The notes under the pieces: generated by a model
Databases searched by the model: none
What the model saw: only the letters and a program-made list of their open reading frames with translations
What the model was told of the DNA's origin: nothing
Shown: piece by piece, positions 7,927-17,065 of the stretch
Layout: each line of letters begins with the position of its first letter
Position numbering within the stretch: the stretch's first letter is position 1
Source of the DNA: Terriglobales bacterium
GTDB lineage: Bacteria; Acidobacteriota; Terriglobia; Terriglobales; Acidobacteriaceae
Assembly: GCA_016185365.1 (NCBI GenBank)
Contig: JACPNP010000050.1
Coordinates: 1 to 41,722, forward strand
Length of the DNA stretch: 41,722 nucleotides
Reading direction: 5' to 3'
Translations under genes and position numbers: made by a program

Positions 7927-9627
7927 ATGACTCATATCCTCCGGCGTCGTCTGCTTCTTCCTCTGCTTCTCCTGCTCATCACGATCCAGGCGGTTGCATC
8001 CGCGAACAATGGCCGGCCCAAGCTCGTTGTGGTGATCGTGGTGGACCAGTTCCGCGGCGATTATCTGGAGCGGTATCGCGACCGGTTCGGCCCCGACGGA
8101 TTCCGCATGCTGATGGACCGGGGCGCATGGTTCACGGAGTGCTACTACGATTACGCCAACCTACACACCGCGCCGGGACACGCCACGCTGGGCACGGGGG
8201 CGTATACCAACGGACACGGCATCCTTGGGAACGACTGGTACGATCCGCAGCGCAAAGGCGTGTACTCCTCGGTGAAAGACGATGATGTGCGTGACGTAGC
8301 CAATACGCGCACCACTTCGAGCGCTTCGCCACGCAACCTACTGGCGTCAACATACGGCGATGAGGTCAAGCTGGCCACGGCGGGACGGTCCAGGGTCTAC
8401 GGTGTGGCCTTCAAAGACCGCAGCGCCATTTTGCCTTCGGGCCACTCGGCCGATGCCGCCTTCTGGATCGACAAGGACACCGGGGCCTGGATCACCTCGA
8501 CTTACTATCTGCCGGAGGGTAAGCTGCCGCCCTGGGCGCAGAAGTTCAACGAGGACAAGCGCGCCGAGAAGTATTGGGGCTTGAAGTTCACCGATGAAAA
8601 AGGCGAGGTCTTCCGCACCACCGACCGAGGACAGAAGGACCTGGACGGCTCAAACCTGGATTTCTACGACACGGTGGGACGTACGCCGTTCGCCAATGAG
8701 TACACGTTCGAGTTCGTGCGCGAACTGATCACCAGCGAGCAGCTCGGCCAACACGACACGACCGATGTACTGACGATCAGTCTCTCCGGATATGACATCC
8801 TGGGCCACAAGGTGGGCCCGGACTCGCCACAACTGGTCGCGGAGACGCTGGCGTTGGACAGGCAATTGAGCGAGTTTTTCGGATTTCTGGGGCGGCAGAT
8901 CGGCCTGGCGAATGTATGGGTCGCTCTCACGTCCGATCATGGCATTCCCCCGCAGCCGGAGATGGGGCAGTCGTTGCGCGTTCCCAGCCAGCGATTCAAT
9001 ATCACACAGCTGCGCAAGATGATGAACGCCGAGTTCAGCAAGCGCTATCCCAAGGCCACAGACAAGGAATTCATCAAGACCATCAAATGGCCGCAAGTAT
9101 TCCTCTCGCCGGACGCGTTCCAGGCCGCGGGCGTGGCCGAAGGCGAAGCTGAACGCGCCAGCGGAGAGATGGTCGTGGCGATGTATTCCGATTCTCTGAA
9201 AGCCGCCAAAGCGAGGCAGACACCGCAGACCATGATGCGCGGCTTCTATTCACGGACCATGCTGGAGGCGGGGCCGCCGAACGTCGCGGCGGACGATATG
9301 GCGCGAAAATTCGCGCACAGCTACTCACCCCACGGCGGCTGGTATGTGATGATGCTGCCGCCGCCGTTCCTGGTGACATTCAGCGAGGACCGCTGGCGGA
9401 ATGACGATGACCACGGCCTCGTCTACAGCTACGACGCGCACGTGCCGCTGCTTTTCTATGGACTCCCGTTCCAACCCGGCCTGTATCGCACCCATAGCGA
9501 GCCGGTGGACCTGGCGGTGACGCTCACATCACTGCTCGGCATCAATAAGCCGACGCACGCCGTGGGCCGGGTGCTGACCGAAGCGCTGCGCAAAGATGTG
9601 CCGCAAACCGGCGAGAGCAGCAAATAG
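7927..9627 (+). CDS. Alkaline phosphatase / type I phosphodiesterase (PafA-like), exported
   Basis: 566 residues with a signal peptide (about 1-25). The alkaline phosphatase superfamily metal site is visible: VVIVVDQFRGDY (first metal Asp), NLHTAPGHATLGTG (the first Thr fits the PafA nucleophile position), SGYDILGHKVGPDS (Asp and His), LTSDHG (Asp-His) and the late DDDHG. The flanking sequences GTGAYTNGHGILGNDWYD are close to Flavobacterium-type PafA. Known: PafA enzymes hydrolyse phosphomonoesters in the periplasm and are Thr-nucleophile, calcium-insensitive to phosphate inhibition compared with PhoA. Its stop abuts the start of pyrD with no spacer, so the two are translated from one message; the functional link is not obvious beyond phosphate/nucleotide salvage. 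Confidence 0.85.
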   Translation: MTHILRRRLLLPLLLLLITIQAVASANNGRPKLVVVIVVDQFRGDYLERYRDRFGPDGFRMLMDRGAWFTECYYDYANLHTAPGHATLGTGAYTNGHGILGNDWYDPQRKGVYSSVKDDDVRDVANTRTTSSASPRNLLASTYGDEVKLATAGRSRVYGVAFKDRSAILPSGHSADAAFWIDKDTGAWITSTYYLPEGKLPPWAQKFNEDKRAEKYWGLKFTDEKGEVFRTTDRGQKDLDGSNLDFYDTVGRTPFANEYTFEFVRELITSEQLGQHDTTDVLTISLSGYDILGHKVGPDSPQLVAETLALDRQLSEFFGFLGRQIGLANVWVALTSDHGIPPQPEMGQSLRVPSQRFNITQLRKMMNAEFSKRYPKATDKEFIKTIKWPQVFLSPDAFQAAGVAEGEAERASGEMVVAMYSDSLKAAKARQTPQTMMRGFYSRTMLEAGPPNVAADDMARKFAHSYSPHGGWYVMMLPPPFLVTFSEDRWRNDDDHGLVYSYDAHVPLLFYGLPFQPGLYRTHSEPVDLAVTLTSLLGINKPTHAVGRVLTEALRKDVPQTGESSK

Positions 9628-10620
9628 ATGAGCGACGTCAAAACCCAACCCGCACCGCCGACCACCACGCCAAGGACCCCTTCGAACGCTTCGGGGCCGG
9701 ACTTGAGCGTGGAGTTCTGCGGCATCCGCTTCAAGAATCCGGTGGTCGCGGCCAGCGGAACGTTCGGCTACGGCGTGGAGTTCGAGGACATCGTCTCCCT
9801 GGAAAAGCTTGGCGGATTCGTGGTGAAGGGCCTCTCACGCGAGCCCATGGCGGGCAATCCTCCGCCGCGGATGTTCGAGACTTCGGCCGGGATGCTGAAT
9901 GCGATCGGCCTGCAGAACATCGGCGCGCGGGCGTTCCTGGAGGAAAGGCTGCCGTTGCTGCGCAAGAAGCGGGACATCGTGTGCATCGCCAACGTGTTCG
10001 GCTATTCCACCCGCGACTATGAGGAGACCATCCAGATCCTCAATCAGGGCGAGGGTATCGCGGCCTATGAGTTGAACGTAAGCTGCCCGAACACGAAGCA
10101 TGGCGGGATCACGTTCGGCAGCGATCCAGTGCTGCTGCAGGAAGTGGTGTATTGCGCCAAGCAGGTGAGCCGGAAACCGCTCATCGTGAAGCTTTCCCCC
10201 AACGTGACCAGTATCCCCAAGATGGCGCGGGTGGCGGCGGAAGCCGGCGCGGACGCGCTCTCCCTGATCAACACGTTCGTGGCCATGGCCATTGACGCCA
10301 AGGCGCGCAAGCCGCGCATCTCCAACATCACGGCCGGGCTGAGCGGCCCGGCGATCAAGCCCATCGCGCTGCGCATGGTCTATGAAGCCGCGCATTCGGT
10401 GGACATCCCGGTGATCGGCATGGGCGGGATCGCGACCGGAGAGGATGTGATCGAGTTCCTGCTGGCCGGCGCGGCCGCTGTGCAGGTGGGGACCGCCAAC
10501 TACTTCGATCCCTGCGCCACGGAACGCATCGTGAATGACCTGGAAAAGTGGTGCATCGAGAACAAGGTGCGGCGGGTGACTGACCTGATCGGGGCGCTGG
10601 AAATCAGCAATGAGCCGTGA
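9628..10620 (+). CDS. pyrD: Dihydroorotate dehydrogenase, class 1B type
   Basis: 330 residues. Oxidises dihydroorotate to orotate in pyrimidine synthesis. Seen: FMN barrel with NPVVAASGTFGYG, the KGLSREP loop, the catalytic-base Cys in NVSCPNTKHGG (class 1 uses Cys rather than Ser), KLSPNV and the phosphate-binding GMGGIATGEDV. The N-terminal 27 residues are an Ala/Pro/Thr-rich extension before the conserved LSVEFCGIRFKNP. Class 1B enzymes normally pair with PyrK, an Fe-S/FAD partner; no pyrK is in the window. ATG 9628 follows the upstream stop directly. Confidence 0.93.
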   Translation: MSDVKTQPAPPTTTPRTPSNASGPDLSVEFCGIRFKNPVVAASGTFGYGVEFEDIVSLEKLGGFVVKGLSREPMAGNPPPRMFETSAGMLNAIGLQNIGARAFLEERLPLLRKKRDIVCIANVFGYSTRDYEETIQILNQGEGIAAYELNVSCPNTKHGGITFGSDPVLLQEVVYCAKQVSRKPLIVKLSPNVTSIPKMARVAAEAGADALSLINTFVAMAIDAKARKPRISNITAGLSGPAIKPIALRMVYEAAHSVDIPVIGMGGIATGEDVIEFLLAGAAAVQVGTANYFDPCATERIVNDLEKWCIENKVRRVTDLIGALEISNEP

Positions 10621-10714
10621 GCAGTGAGCATCGAGTGACGGACCGCCACATGCGAATCCACAGGTCGAGAGAGCTCGGAAGGCGGCTCGTACGGTAGACA
10701 AAACCTATCGAGTA

Positions 10715-11152
10715 CTATTCCGCGATCTTTGAGGAGAGGGTTTCCGGGATCTTGGACTTGATCTCGTCCGGCAAGCGGTCGTGCAGCTTGCGGGCCTGCT
10801 CTTTGGCCACTCCGGCCACCACCATCGGCACCGGGGTCGTGACTGCGACCACGATCCACATAAAGGCGGAAAAGGCGAAGCCGGCCAGCGCGGCGATCTC
10901 CATCAGCAGAGCGCGCGAGGGATTGAAGTGGCGTACGGCCAGGAACGCGGCCAGGAAAAGAACGGCCGAGCCGGTGGCGATGATCAGCAGGCTGAAATCA
11001 ATGATGCGGTGCAGGCGTTGCTTGCCGCGGCAGCGCGCGCAATCGGCGAAGTGGGCCTCATAGTCCTCGCGCATCTCGGCGGCCAGGCCGGAGATGTCAT
11101 AGCGCCATCCGGCCAGGATGTCACCCACCACTTTGTCTGTGCATTCTTTCAT
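10715..11152 (-). CDS. Putative zinc-finger (zf-HC2-like) membrane protein
   Basis: 145 residues. The N-terminus carries C4 and the cluster HFADCARC (His34, Cys38, Cys41), the His-x3-Cys-x2-Cys core of anti-sigma-type zinc fingers. Two TM segments follow (about 52-72 and 83-107), then a charged tail with KLHDRLPDEIKSKIPETL. Known: zf-HC2 proteins are often membrane anti-sigma factors, but no ECF sigma gene is adjacent and the tail after the second TM is short, so the role is open. Convergent with pyrD; the 94-bp gap between them has no clear terminator. Confidence 0.65.
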   Translation of the reverse strand: MKECTDKVVGDILAGWRYDISGLAAEMREDYEAHFADCARCRGKQRLHRIIDFSLLIIATGSAVLFLAAFLAVRHFNPSRALLMEIAALAGFAFSAFMWIVVAVTTPVPMVVAGVAKEQARKLHDRLPDEIKSKIPETLSSKIAE

Positions 11153-11244
11153 GCGGAAACGCGCAGGCGGGGACTTCGGTGCGTCCCACAGACTCCTATA
11201 CGCCCATTATAACGGCTTTGTTCGCGCTCTTTATTGGATGCGGG

Positions 11245-12063
11245 CTAGAGCCAGATGGGTTCCAGCGGTTCCGCCTGGCGGGCGGTGGTGAGCCGGTTGG
11301 CGTGCAGCAGGCTGCGCCGCGGGGCCAAGGCGCGTTCGGCCGAGGCGCGGGCCAGGTCGGGATGGTTGTTGTTCTCGGAAAGGTGGGCCAGCACGAGAAA
11401 GGCCGCGCCGCCGTCGTAATCGCTCTCCAGAAACTTCCCCAACTCTTCATTCGAGAGATGGCCCACGCGGGACATCACCCGCTGCTTCACCGACCAGGGA
11501 TACGGCCCGTTGCGCAGCATCTCCAGATCGTGGTTCGACTCGATCAGCAGCCCATCGCAGCCGCGCAGCGCGTGGCGCACGTTGGGCGGCAGGTAGCCGA
11601 GGTCGGTGCACACGCCCACGCGCACGCCCTCCACGGTAAACACGAAACCGACCGGGTCCGCGGCGTCGTGAGGGATGGTGAAAGGCTGCACGCTGATATC
11701 GCCGATGTGGAAGCGATGACCGGCGTGGAAGTGTTCCAGGCGTTCGACGTGAGCCGACTCAGGCCGCTCCTTGAACTGGGTGCGCCGCGACCATTTGTGC
11801 CAGTCGTGGTGCGTGGCCTCGGTCATGTAGACGGGCACCGCGAGCTTGCGCGCCAGCACGGCCAGTCCGCTTACATGGTCCGAGTGTTCGTGGGTGATGA
11901 CGATGGCGCTGATCTGCGCGGGGTCTTCGCCGGCCAGCGCCATGCGGCGCAGCGTCTCTTTGGCGGAAAGACCGGCGTCCACCAGAATTCGTGTGGAAGA
12001 GCTGGCGACGATGCTGCTGTTCCCTCTACTGCCGGAAGCGAGCACCGTGAGGCGGACGGCCAT
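11245..12063 (-). CDS. MBL-fold metallohydrolase, WalJ/YycJ-like
   Basis: 272 residues from ATG 12063. Seen: VLASGSRGNSSIV at the N-terminus, DAGLS, the metal motif THEHSDHVSG (HxHxDH), a later His in FTIPHDAADP and a distal ESNHD plus HLSNEE. This combination is characteristic of the YycJ/WalJ group, cytoplasmic nucleases/phosphodiesterase-like MBL proteins linked in Firmicutes to cell-wall control; here the WalRK system is not adjacent, so I call family only. A longer reading from 12159 adds 32 residues with no homology-like pattern and would overlap the upstream gene, so I prefer 12063. Confidence 0.85.
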   Translation of the reverse strand: MAVRLTVLASGSRGNSSIVASSSTRILVDAGLSAKETLRRMALAGEDPAQISAIVITHEHSDHVSGLAVLARKLAVPVYMTEATHHDWHKWSRRTQFKERPESAHVERLEHFHAGHRFHIGDISVQPFTIPHDAADPVGFVFTVEGVRVGVCTDLGYLPPNVRHALRGCDGLLIESNHDLEMLRNGPYPWSVKQRVMSRVGHLSNEELGKFLESDYDGGAAFLVLAHLSENNNHPDLARASAERALAPRRSLLHANRLTTARQAEPLEPIWL

Positions 12064-12085
12064 GGGGGAAGAATATCCGATAACA

Positions 12086-12661
12086 CTAAACTTCCGAAGT
12101 CCTTTTGGCGTCAGAACGTTTGGAAGGCACTTTGGCAATCCGCAATCGCAAAAGCCCAAGAGCTACTAGGCTAACCGCAAGCAAGTAAAGTTCCGACGAC
12201 TTCCGGACCCCGGTCGCAAGGATCGAGACAGTTGCAATGACGAGTAAAACACGATCAATGGTATCTGTTTTTGTTTTCTGGCCAGCGAAATCGCATGTAA
12301 GTATCAAGACAGCCGCCCAGAAACTCATCGCTAATCCGGCCTCCATTCTGGAAATAGGCACGTTGGGATTGTTCAATTGATGGCCTGAGAACAGCATTAT
12401 CGCCCCATTGAAGACGCCCCAAAACGCAAAGAATCCAGCAATCCACCTTTTCCACCGATGCCCGGTGAAGTACAAAGCGGCTATTCCACAACAAAGCAGA
12501 ACCAATGATCCCAACGTTCCGAATCTTGAAGGTTCACGACCAAGAAGTCCAATCAGCCCGCTAAGAACCATCCCGGCGAAAAGGATGCCAAGGAAAAAGT
12601 TGCCAACAAAACGAAATCCGCTCTTAACCTCAAGCTTTTCCTTGGCCGTAATCCAATTCAT
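12086..12661 (-). CDS. Hypothetical multi-TM membrane protein, 191 aa
   Basis: From ATG 12661. Five to six hydrophobic segments (roughly residues 20-40, 52-67, 72-95, 107-123, 137-153, 158-172) and a basic C-terminal tail. No motif recognised. Base composition is clearly more A+T-rich than the neighbours and codon choice is less GC-ending, which suggests recent acquisition or a fast-evolving lineage-specific gene. It lies 22 bp upstream of the MBL hydrolase start and could be co-transcribed with it. Confidence 0.6.
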   Translation of the reverse strand: MNWITAKEKLEVKSGFRFVGNFFLGILFAGMVLSGLIGLLGREPSRFGTLGSLVLLCCGIAALYFTGHRWKRWIAGFFAFWGVFNGAIMLFSGHQLNNPNVPISRMEAGLAMSFWAAVLILTCDFAGQKTKTDTIDRVLLVIATVSILATGVRKSSELYLLAVSLVALGLLRLRIAKVPSKRSDAKRTSEV

Positions 12662-12705
12662 GGGCAACAATTCCCGGCTTAGTATGTAAGGCCGTCTAAT
12701 TCAGA

Positions 12706-13554
12706 CTAATACTGATAAAACCCCCGGCCGCTCTTCTTGCCCAGCCAGCCGGCGTCCACCATCTTGATGAGCAACGGGCAGGGGCGATACTTGGGGTCGC
12801 CGAGACCGTCGTGGAGCACGCGCATGATATCCAGGCAGACATCGAGGCCGATGAAGTCCGCCAGCGTAAGCGGACCCATGGGATGGGCCATGCCCAGCTG
12901 GAAGACCTCATCCACGGCGGCCGGAGTGGCGATGCCCTCATGCACTGTGAAGATGGCTTCATTGATCAGCGGCATCAGCACGCGGTTGGAGACAAAGCCG
13001 GGCGCGTCATTCACCTCGACCGGGACTTTTTCCAGCTTCTCGCTCAGGGCCTTCACCGTGTCATAGGTCTCCTGGGACGTCGCCAGTCCGCGGATGACCT
13101 CCACCAGCTTCATCACCGGGACAGGGTTGAAGAAATGCATCCCGATGACCTGTGCCGGCCGCTTGGTCAGCGCGGCCAGCTTGGTGATGGAGATGGACGA
13201 AGTATTCGAGGCGAGGATGACTTCGGGACGGCAGATAGTGTCGAGGTCCTGCAGGACCTCGCGCTTGATCTCGAAGCGCTCGCTGGCGGCCTCGACCACC
13301 AGGTCGCAGGCGGCGAAATCCGCGCGGCGGGTGGTGGAGTTGATGCGGGCCAGGGAGGCGTCTTTGTCGGCGGCGGAGATCTTGCCCTTCTCGGCCTCGC
13401 GGCCAAGGTTCTTGGCGATGGTGGCCAGGCCGCGGTCGAGGAACTCCTGCTTGATGTCACACAGGATGACGTTGAAACCGCTTTTGGAAAAGACGTGGGC
13501 GATGCCGTTGCCCATGGTCCCGGCGCCAACGACGCCGACGGTCTTGATCTGCAT
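12706..13554 (-). CDS. 3-hydroxybutyryl-CoA dehydrogenase
   Basis: 282 residues. Interconverts acetoacetyl-CoA and 3-hydroxybutyryl-CoA with NAD(P)H in fatty-acid/butanoate metabolism. Seen: Rossmann motif [16 protein letters not shown] at the N-terminus, the catalytic-loop [36 protein letters not shown], and a C-terminal [13 protein letters not shown] with GFYQY at the end. ATG 13554 is chosen over an upstream start because AGGAG sits five bases before it and the Rossmann fold begins at once. It is a free-standing dehydrogenase with no fused hydratase domain. A DECR2-like reductase near 35.4 kb may serve the same pathway. Confidence 0.93.
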   Translation of the reverse strand: MQIKTVGVVGAGTMGNGIAHVFSKSGFNVILCDIKQEFLDRGLATIAKNLGREAEKGKISAADKDASLARINSTTRRADFAACDLVVEAASERFEIKREVLQDLDTICRPEVILASNTSSISITKLAALTKRPAQVIGMHFFNPVPVMKLVEVIRGLATSQETYDTVKALSEKLEKVPVEVNDAPGFVSNRVLMPLINEAIFTVHEGIATPAAVDEVFQLGMAHPMGPLTLADFIGLDVCLDIMRVLHDGLGDPKYRPCPLLIKMVDAGWLGKKSGRGFYQY

Positions 13555-13630
13555 GATGGCTCCTGATGGTGGCAGTGAACTGAATAGTCTAGCAGCACCG
13601 TGGCGACTGGTTTGTGACTGAAAATACAAA

Positions 13631-13652
13631 CGGCACGACCGAAGCCGTGCCG
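13631..13652 (-). terminator. Rho-independent terminator after the FHA gene
   Basis: On the minus strand a 9-bp stem (CGGCACGGC with GTCGTGCCG, one G-U pair) closes a TTCG tetraloop, followed by TTTGTATTTT (13630-13621). It lies 20 bases after the FHA stop and ends the PP2C-FHA unit before the dehydrogenase. Confidence 0.85.
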
Positions 13653-13672
13653 CTTGCGAACCAATCCTCGCT

Positions 13673-14455
13673 CTAGTCCTGATAGCCGAACGTCATCTTG
13701 ATGCCGGCGACCTCGATGATGTCGCCCTCGTTGAGTTCCTTGCGGCCGGCGATCTCCTGGCCGTTGATCTTGACTTTGATCTTGGGCTCGGAGGAGGCGA
13801 TGTAGTACTTGGCGTCCTGTTTGCTGATGAGGGCCGCCATGCTGGGCGCAAAAAATCCCCGCAAGCGGATCGAAGCCATGTCGCTCTTGCCGATCACGCT
13901 CATCTTGCTGGCCAGCGTGTACTGTTTCTGGTCGGTCTTGCCCTCCATCACGGTGAGCATGCCCATGCGGTCTTTCGGAGGCGCAGGTGGTTCCAGGTGC
14001 TCCACCGGAGAAGGCTCGGCGGCGGTGCCGGTGCGGGGCGCGCCGGCAGCGGCCTGGGCCGCGGCCATCATCTCCTTGGCCTTCTTGGTGTCCAGCATCA
14101 TGGTGGCTTCCATCTTGGGCAGCGAGGGACCGGATTTTTCCGGGGCAGCCCCGGGCGCGCCCTCATGCCACTCATCCTTAAAGGCGAGGGTGTGCTTGCC
14201 GATCAGGACCACGTCATTGTCCTTCAGCGTCGCCTTGGAGATGCGCCGGTTGTTGAGGAACGTGCCGTTGAGGGAGTTATTGTCCTCAACGACAAAGTGG
14301 TCCTGGTCCCAGAACACCTTGGCATGGTGGCCGGACACGGCCAGATTGTCGATCTGGATGACGTTATCCGGCAGCCGTCCGATGGTGACCACACCCTGGG
14401 TCAGGGCGACTTCCTTGAGCACCGCCGCGTCGAACTTCAAGTAGAGCTTTGCCAC
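13673..14455 (-). CDS. FHA-domain protein with two FHA-like modules
   Basis: 260 residues. N-terminal FHA domain (about 20-95) with the phosphothreonine-binding hallmarks: GRLPDN, then SGHHAKV, then [11 protein letters not shown] Pro/Ala-rich middle (about 100-165) leads to a second, degenerate FHA-like fold (about 165-258) with [18 protein letters not shown] and KVKINGQEI. Known: FHA domains bind phospho-Thr made by Hanks-type kinases. Its start overlaps the end of the PP2C gene by 19 bases, so the two are translationally coupled. The kinase that should complete the set is the broken gene at 15358-15854. Confidence 0.88.
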   Translation of the reverse strand: MAKLYLKFDAAVLKEVALTQGVVTIGRLPDNVIQIDNLAVSGHHAKVFWDQDHFVVEDNNSLNGTFLNNRRISKATLKDNDVVLIGKHTLAFKDEWHEGAPGAAPEKSGPSLPKMEATMMLDTKKAKEMMAAAQAAAGAPRTGTAAEPSPVEHLEPPAPPKDRMGMLTVMEGKTDQKQYTLASKMSVIGKSDMASIRLRGFFAPSMAALISKQDAKYYIASSEPKIKVKINGQEIAGRKELNEGDIIEVAGIKMTFGYQD

Positions 14456-15267
14456 CGATGATTACCTCCGAAGATGTTGAACATCTTTTTGTACCAGGGA
14501 AGCTGGACCGTCTTCACCAGCACGCAGGTGATGTTGTCATCGCCGCCATGCGCCTTGGCGGCATCGATCAGATCGTTACAGGCCTGTTCCAGGTCCGGCG
14601 CCTCCAGGATGATGCCCAGGATCCAGTCGTCTTTCACATGCTTGGTCAGTCCGTCCGAGCACAACAAAAGAACGTCGCCGGGGAGGACCACCAGGTCTTC
14701 CACATCGGGCTTCACTGAATCCTCCGAGCCCAGGGCACGGATGATGATGTTCTGCATCTCGGACTTCTCCGCCTGCTCCCTGGTGATCAGGCCGCGGCGG
14801 ACCTGCTCCATGACCAGAGAATGGTCATTGGTGAGCTGCTGGATCGAACCCTGGCGGACGAGATAGATACGGCTGTCACCCACGTGCGCGATGGAAAGAT
14901 AATTGCCCTGCACCATGGCGGCCACGATGGTGGAACCCATGCCGCGCTTTCCCTCGCTCTTGGTGCCGGTCTCATGGATGGCCTGGTTGGCCAGGTGGAT
15001 GGCGCTGGCCAGAGCGTTGGCGCGCACACTGACCCCTTCAAACGTATCGCCGACCACGGGGTAATGATGGTGCCGCGAGGCCTCACGGAAGTAGGTGAGT
15101 ACGGTGTCCACGCCGAGCTTGCTGGCGACCTCACCGGCTGCGGCGCCGCCCATGCCGTCGCAGACCACAAACAGGCCCAGACGGGTGTCATAGCCGAAGT
15201 TGTCTTCGTTGTTCTTGCGCACGCACCCGAGATCGGTCTGGCCGGCGGCCTGTACGGAGAGACTCAT
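14437..15267 (-). CDS. PP2C-family (PPM) protein Ser/Thr phosphatase
   Basis: 276 residues. Seen: the metal-site Asp motifs NNEDNFG, VCDGMGG, MGSTIVA, AHVGDSRIY, LLLCSDGLTKHV and GGDDNITC, all in the right order for a complete PPM domain (about 8-250). Known: such enzymes reverse phosphorylation by bacterial Hanks-type kinases in the cytoplasm with Mn2+/Mg2+. It overlaps the FHA gene downstream. Because the neighbouring kinase is broken, it must act on substrates of other kinases if it is still used. Confidence 0.95.
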   Translation of the reverse strand: MSLSVQAAGQTDLGCVRKNNEDNFGYDTRLGLFVVCDGMGGAAAGEVASKLGVDTVLTYFREASRHHHYPVVGDTFEGVSVRANALASAIHLANQAIHETGTKSEGKRGMGSTIVAAMVQGNYLSIAHVGDSRIYLVRQGSIQQLTNDHSLVMEQVRRGLITREQAEKSEMQNIIIRALGSEDSVKPDVEDLVVLPGDVLLLCSDGLTKHVKDDWILGIILEAPDLEQACNDLIDAAKAHGGDDNITCVLVKTVQLPWYKKMFNIFGGNHRWQSST

Positions 15268-15357
15268 GCGGAGTTGGCTATCTTTCCTTAGTTTCCTGCT
15301 TCTGTCCTGCCTACGCCACTACATTCCATCCAATACCAGTACCTACCGAGGCACTGG

Positions 15358-15854
15358 CTAGCCTTCGGCCGGGACCTTGATATTGCGCAGGTCGCGGGCC
15401 ATCTCGTTGCCCCGGGCATAGCGCTTGTCCGGGTCCTTTTCCAATGACTTGTCGACCACCGCCTGGATCTCGCCGGCAGGTCATGGCGGATGTTCAGGAT
15501 GCCCTGGATCACATTGGCGTGGATCATCACGCCGGGGATGTTGGTGCCGATGGGGGTGGTATGCTGGTCGCCGCCGCCTGTGGCCATCATGCCGATGAGC
15601 ACGATTTTGCCGGCAAAGACGTCATTCCGGACTTTTTTGTTGCGCACGTCCGAGAACTTGTAGCCGGTATTGTTTTCTTTTTTCACATAATCCACAAGCA
15701 GCCGGCCCCGGGGGGCGACCGGGATGTGCGCCTTGCCCAGCACCAGTTCGCCTTCGTTGTAGCGGAAATCGTTCGACTCCAGGCCGTAGTTCGCGCGGAG
15801 GACGGCGAAGGCGCCAATGGCCACGTCCAACCAGTGCAATTGGAATCTCTTCAT
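15358..15854 (-). pseudogene. CHASE2-Ser/Thr protein kinase, remnant with internal deletions
   Basis: Three pieces of one family are joined. (1) An N-terminus MKRFQLHWLDVAIG that leads into where TM1 should be. (2) About 110 residues of the C-terminal half of a CHASE2 sensor domain, including VDYVKKENNTGY, GKIVLIG and PGVMIHANVIQGIL. (3) After a change of frame near 15478-15484, the extreme C-terminus of a Hanks-type kinase, AVVDKSLEKDPDKRY and MARDLRNIKV, ending at the stop 15360-15358. The front half of CHASE2, the later TM segments and nearly the whole kinase domain are missing. Known: intact CHASE2-kinases are about 700-900 residues. Next to PP2C and FHA genes this is the wreck of a phospho-signalling operon, unless the joins are assembly errors. 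Confidence 0.75.
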
Positions 15855-16075
15855 AGGATGACCCGTGCCACGATGAAGGCGGGACCCTCCTGAGGTCCAC
15901 CGCGCACTTCGGCATTCTGATGCCGCTGCGCGGGATTGTACGTTTGGAACCGCCGGAAAAGCAAGAAAAATCAGGGGGTTACGGGTGGGGGATGGACTTT
16001 CAATCGGGGCCGGTCGGGAGCTTCTATGACCGGCCCAGAACAACGGGATCGACTTTAGTCAGGTCAGGATCTGTA

Positions 16076-16981
16076 TCAGGCCACGCGGGTCTCAAGCGCC
16101 GGCGCATCCACCACCTGCTCCGGGTTCACGGTGTGGAAGTCGCGGTGGGTCCAGGGATACGGGAAGCGTTGCAAGCGTTCGAAGGCGGCGGCCACATCAT
16201 CACGACGCAGCATCAGCAGTTCCGGCCGGGCCTCGAATTCGAACAACCAGGGCGAGAGTTCCTGCAGAACGTCATGCATGGGCGCATAGAAGACGTCCAC
16301 TTCCTTGCGGATGCGGAAGAGCCGGCTGCGGTCGGCGACCACCATGGCAAGGTCCGTGCGGGGCAGGACCTGGGGCACGTCAGGGACGAGGGTGACGGCG
16401 GTCCGCACTTCAGTGGCGCCTTTCCGGGCCATCAGGAACATGCGCGGGGCGAAGAACCCAGCCTTGGCCGAGTGCTCGGAAAACCTTGGGTAGGCCGACA
16501 TGTACTCCCAGAACACCCGGGTCTGCTCTTCCCGGGCCGTGTATTGGTCGGTCTGGAGCGGTGTGCGACTCAGCATCAGAGTGGCGTGCTGATGCGCCCG
16601 GGTCCAGACGCAGAGGAACCAATCCGCGGTAGCAAATTGCGGCTCGGAATCGCCCGCGCCCGGATCTACGGCCCATAGGTCGAAACGCTGCCCCAGGTCC
16701 ACAAGCAAGGGAGCCGCCTCCAGCCCGAAGTAAAAAGGCCGACGCGCATCCATCTGAAAGGCGAGGCCGGTGGAGCGAAGTCCTTCGGGCAACGCCGGAA
16801 CATTTGCGGGCAGCGCCATCGGCCCGATGGAGAACGCGACGCCTGTGTATTTATTCACATAGTGAAAGTTGTTTTGGCCTTCGCAGCGGAGAAGGGGGAA
16901 GCCCGCCGCCCAGGCCGCCAGCGCGTCCGCGGACATCGGCGCACCATGGATAGTCTGGCAGAAGTGGATATGGAACGTCAT
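16076..16981 (-). CDS. Hypothetical protein, about 301 aa
   Basis: From ATG 16981 (a longer reading from 17044 adds 21 residues). No signal peptide or TM segment. Notable stretches are MTFHIHFCQTIHGAP at the start, FHYVNKYTGVAFSIG, FYFGLEAAPLLVDLGQRFDL, TADWFLCVWTRAHQ and a C-terminal YPWTHRDFHTVNPEQ. It appears soluble and single-domain with many aromatic and His residues. I do not recognise the family. It begins 84 bp after atpC (22 bp for the longer start) on the same strand, so it may be read through from the ATP synthase operon; nothing indicates a role in ATP synthesis. The 220-bp gap 15855-16075 after it holds no gene. Confidence 0.65.
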   Translation of the reverse strand: MTFHIHFCQTIHGAPMSADALAAWAAGFPLLRCEGQNNFHYVNKYTGVAFSIGPMALPANVPALPEGLRSTGLAFQMDARRPFYFGLEAAPLLVDLGQRFDLWAVDPGAGDSEPQFATADWFLCVWTRAHQHATLMLSRTPLQTDQYTAREEQTRVFWEYMSAYPRFSEHSAKAGFFAPRMFLMARKGATEVRTAVTLVPDVPQVLPRTDLAMVVADRSRLFRIRKEVDVFYAPMHDVLQELSPWLFEFEARPELLMLRRDDVAAAFERLQRFPYPWTHRDFHTVNPEQVVDAPALETRVA

Positions 16982-17065
16982 ACCCGTATTGGAGCACTGG
17001 TAGAAACAAACGGGCCGCCCGGCGGGCGACCCATTGGTAACCATGAATCCAGATCGGGAATGTGT

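Noticed and set aside
15855-16043. Upstream extension of the CHASE2 fragment to 16043
   Set aside because: The added residues are Ser/Pro/Arg-rich with no family pattern; the conserved N-terminus starts at 15854.
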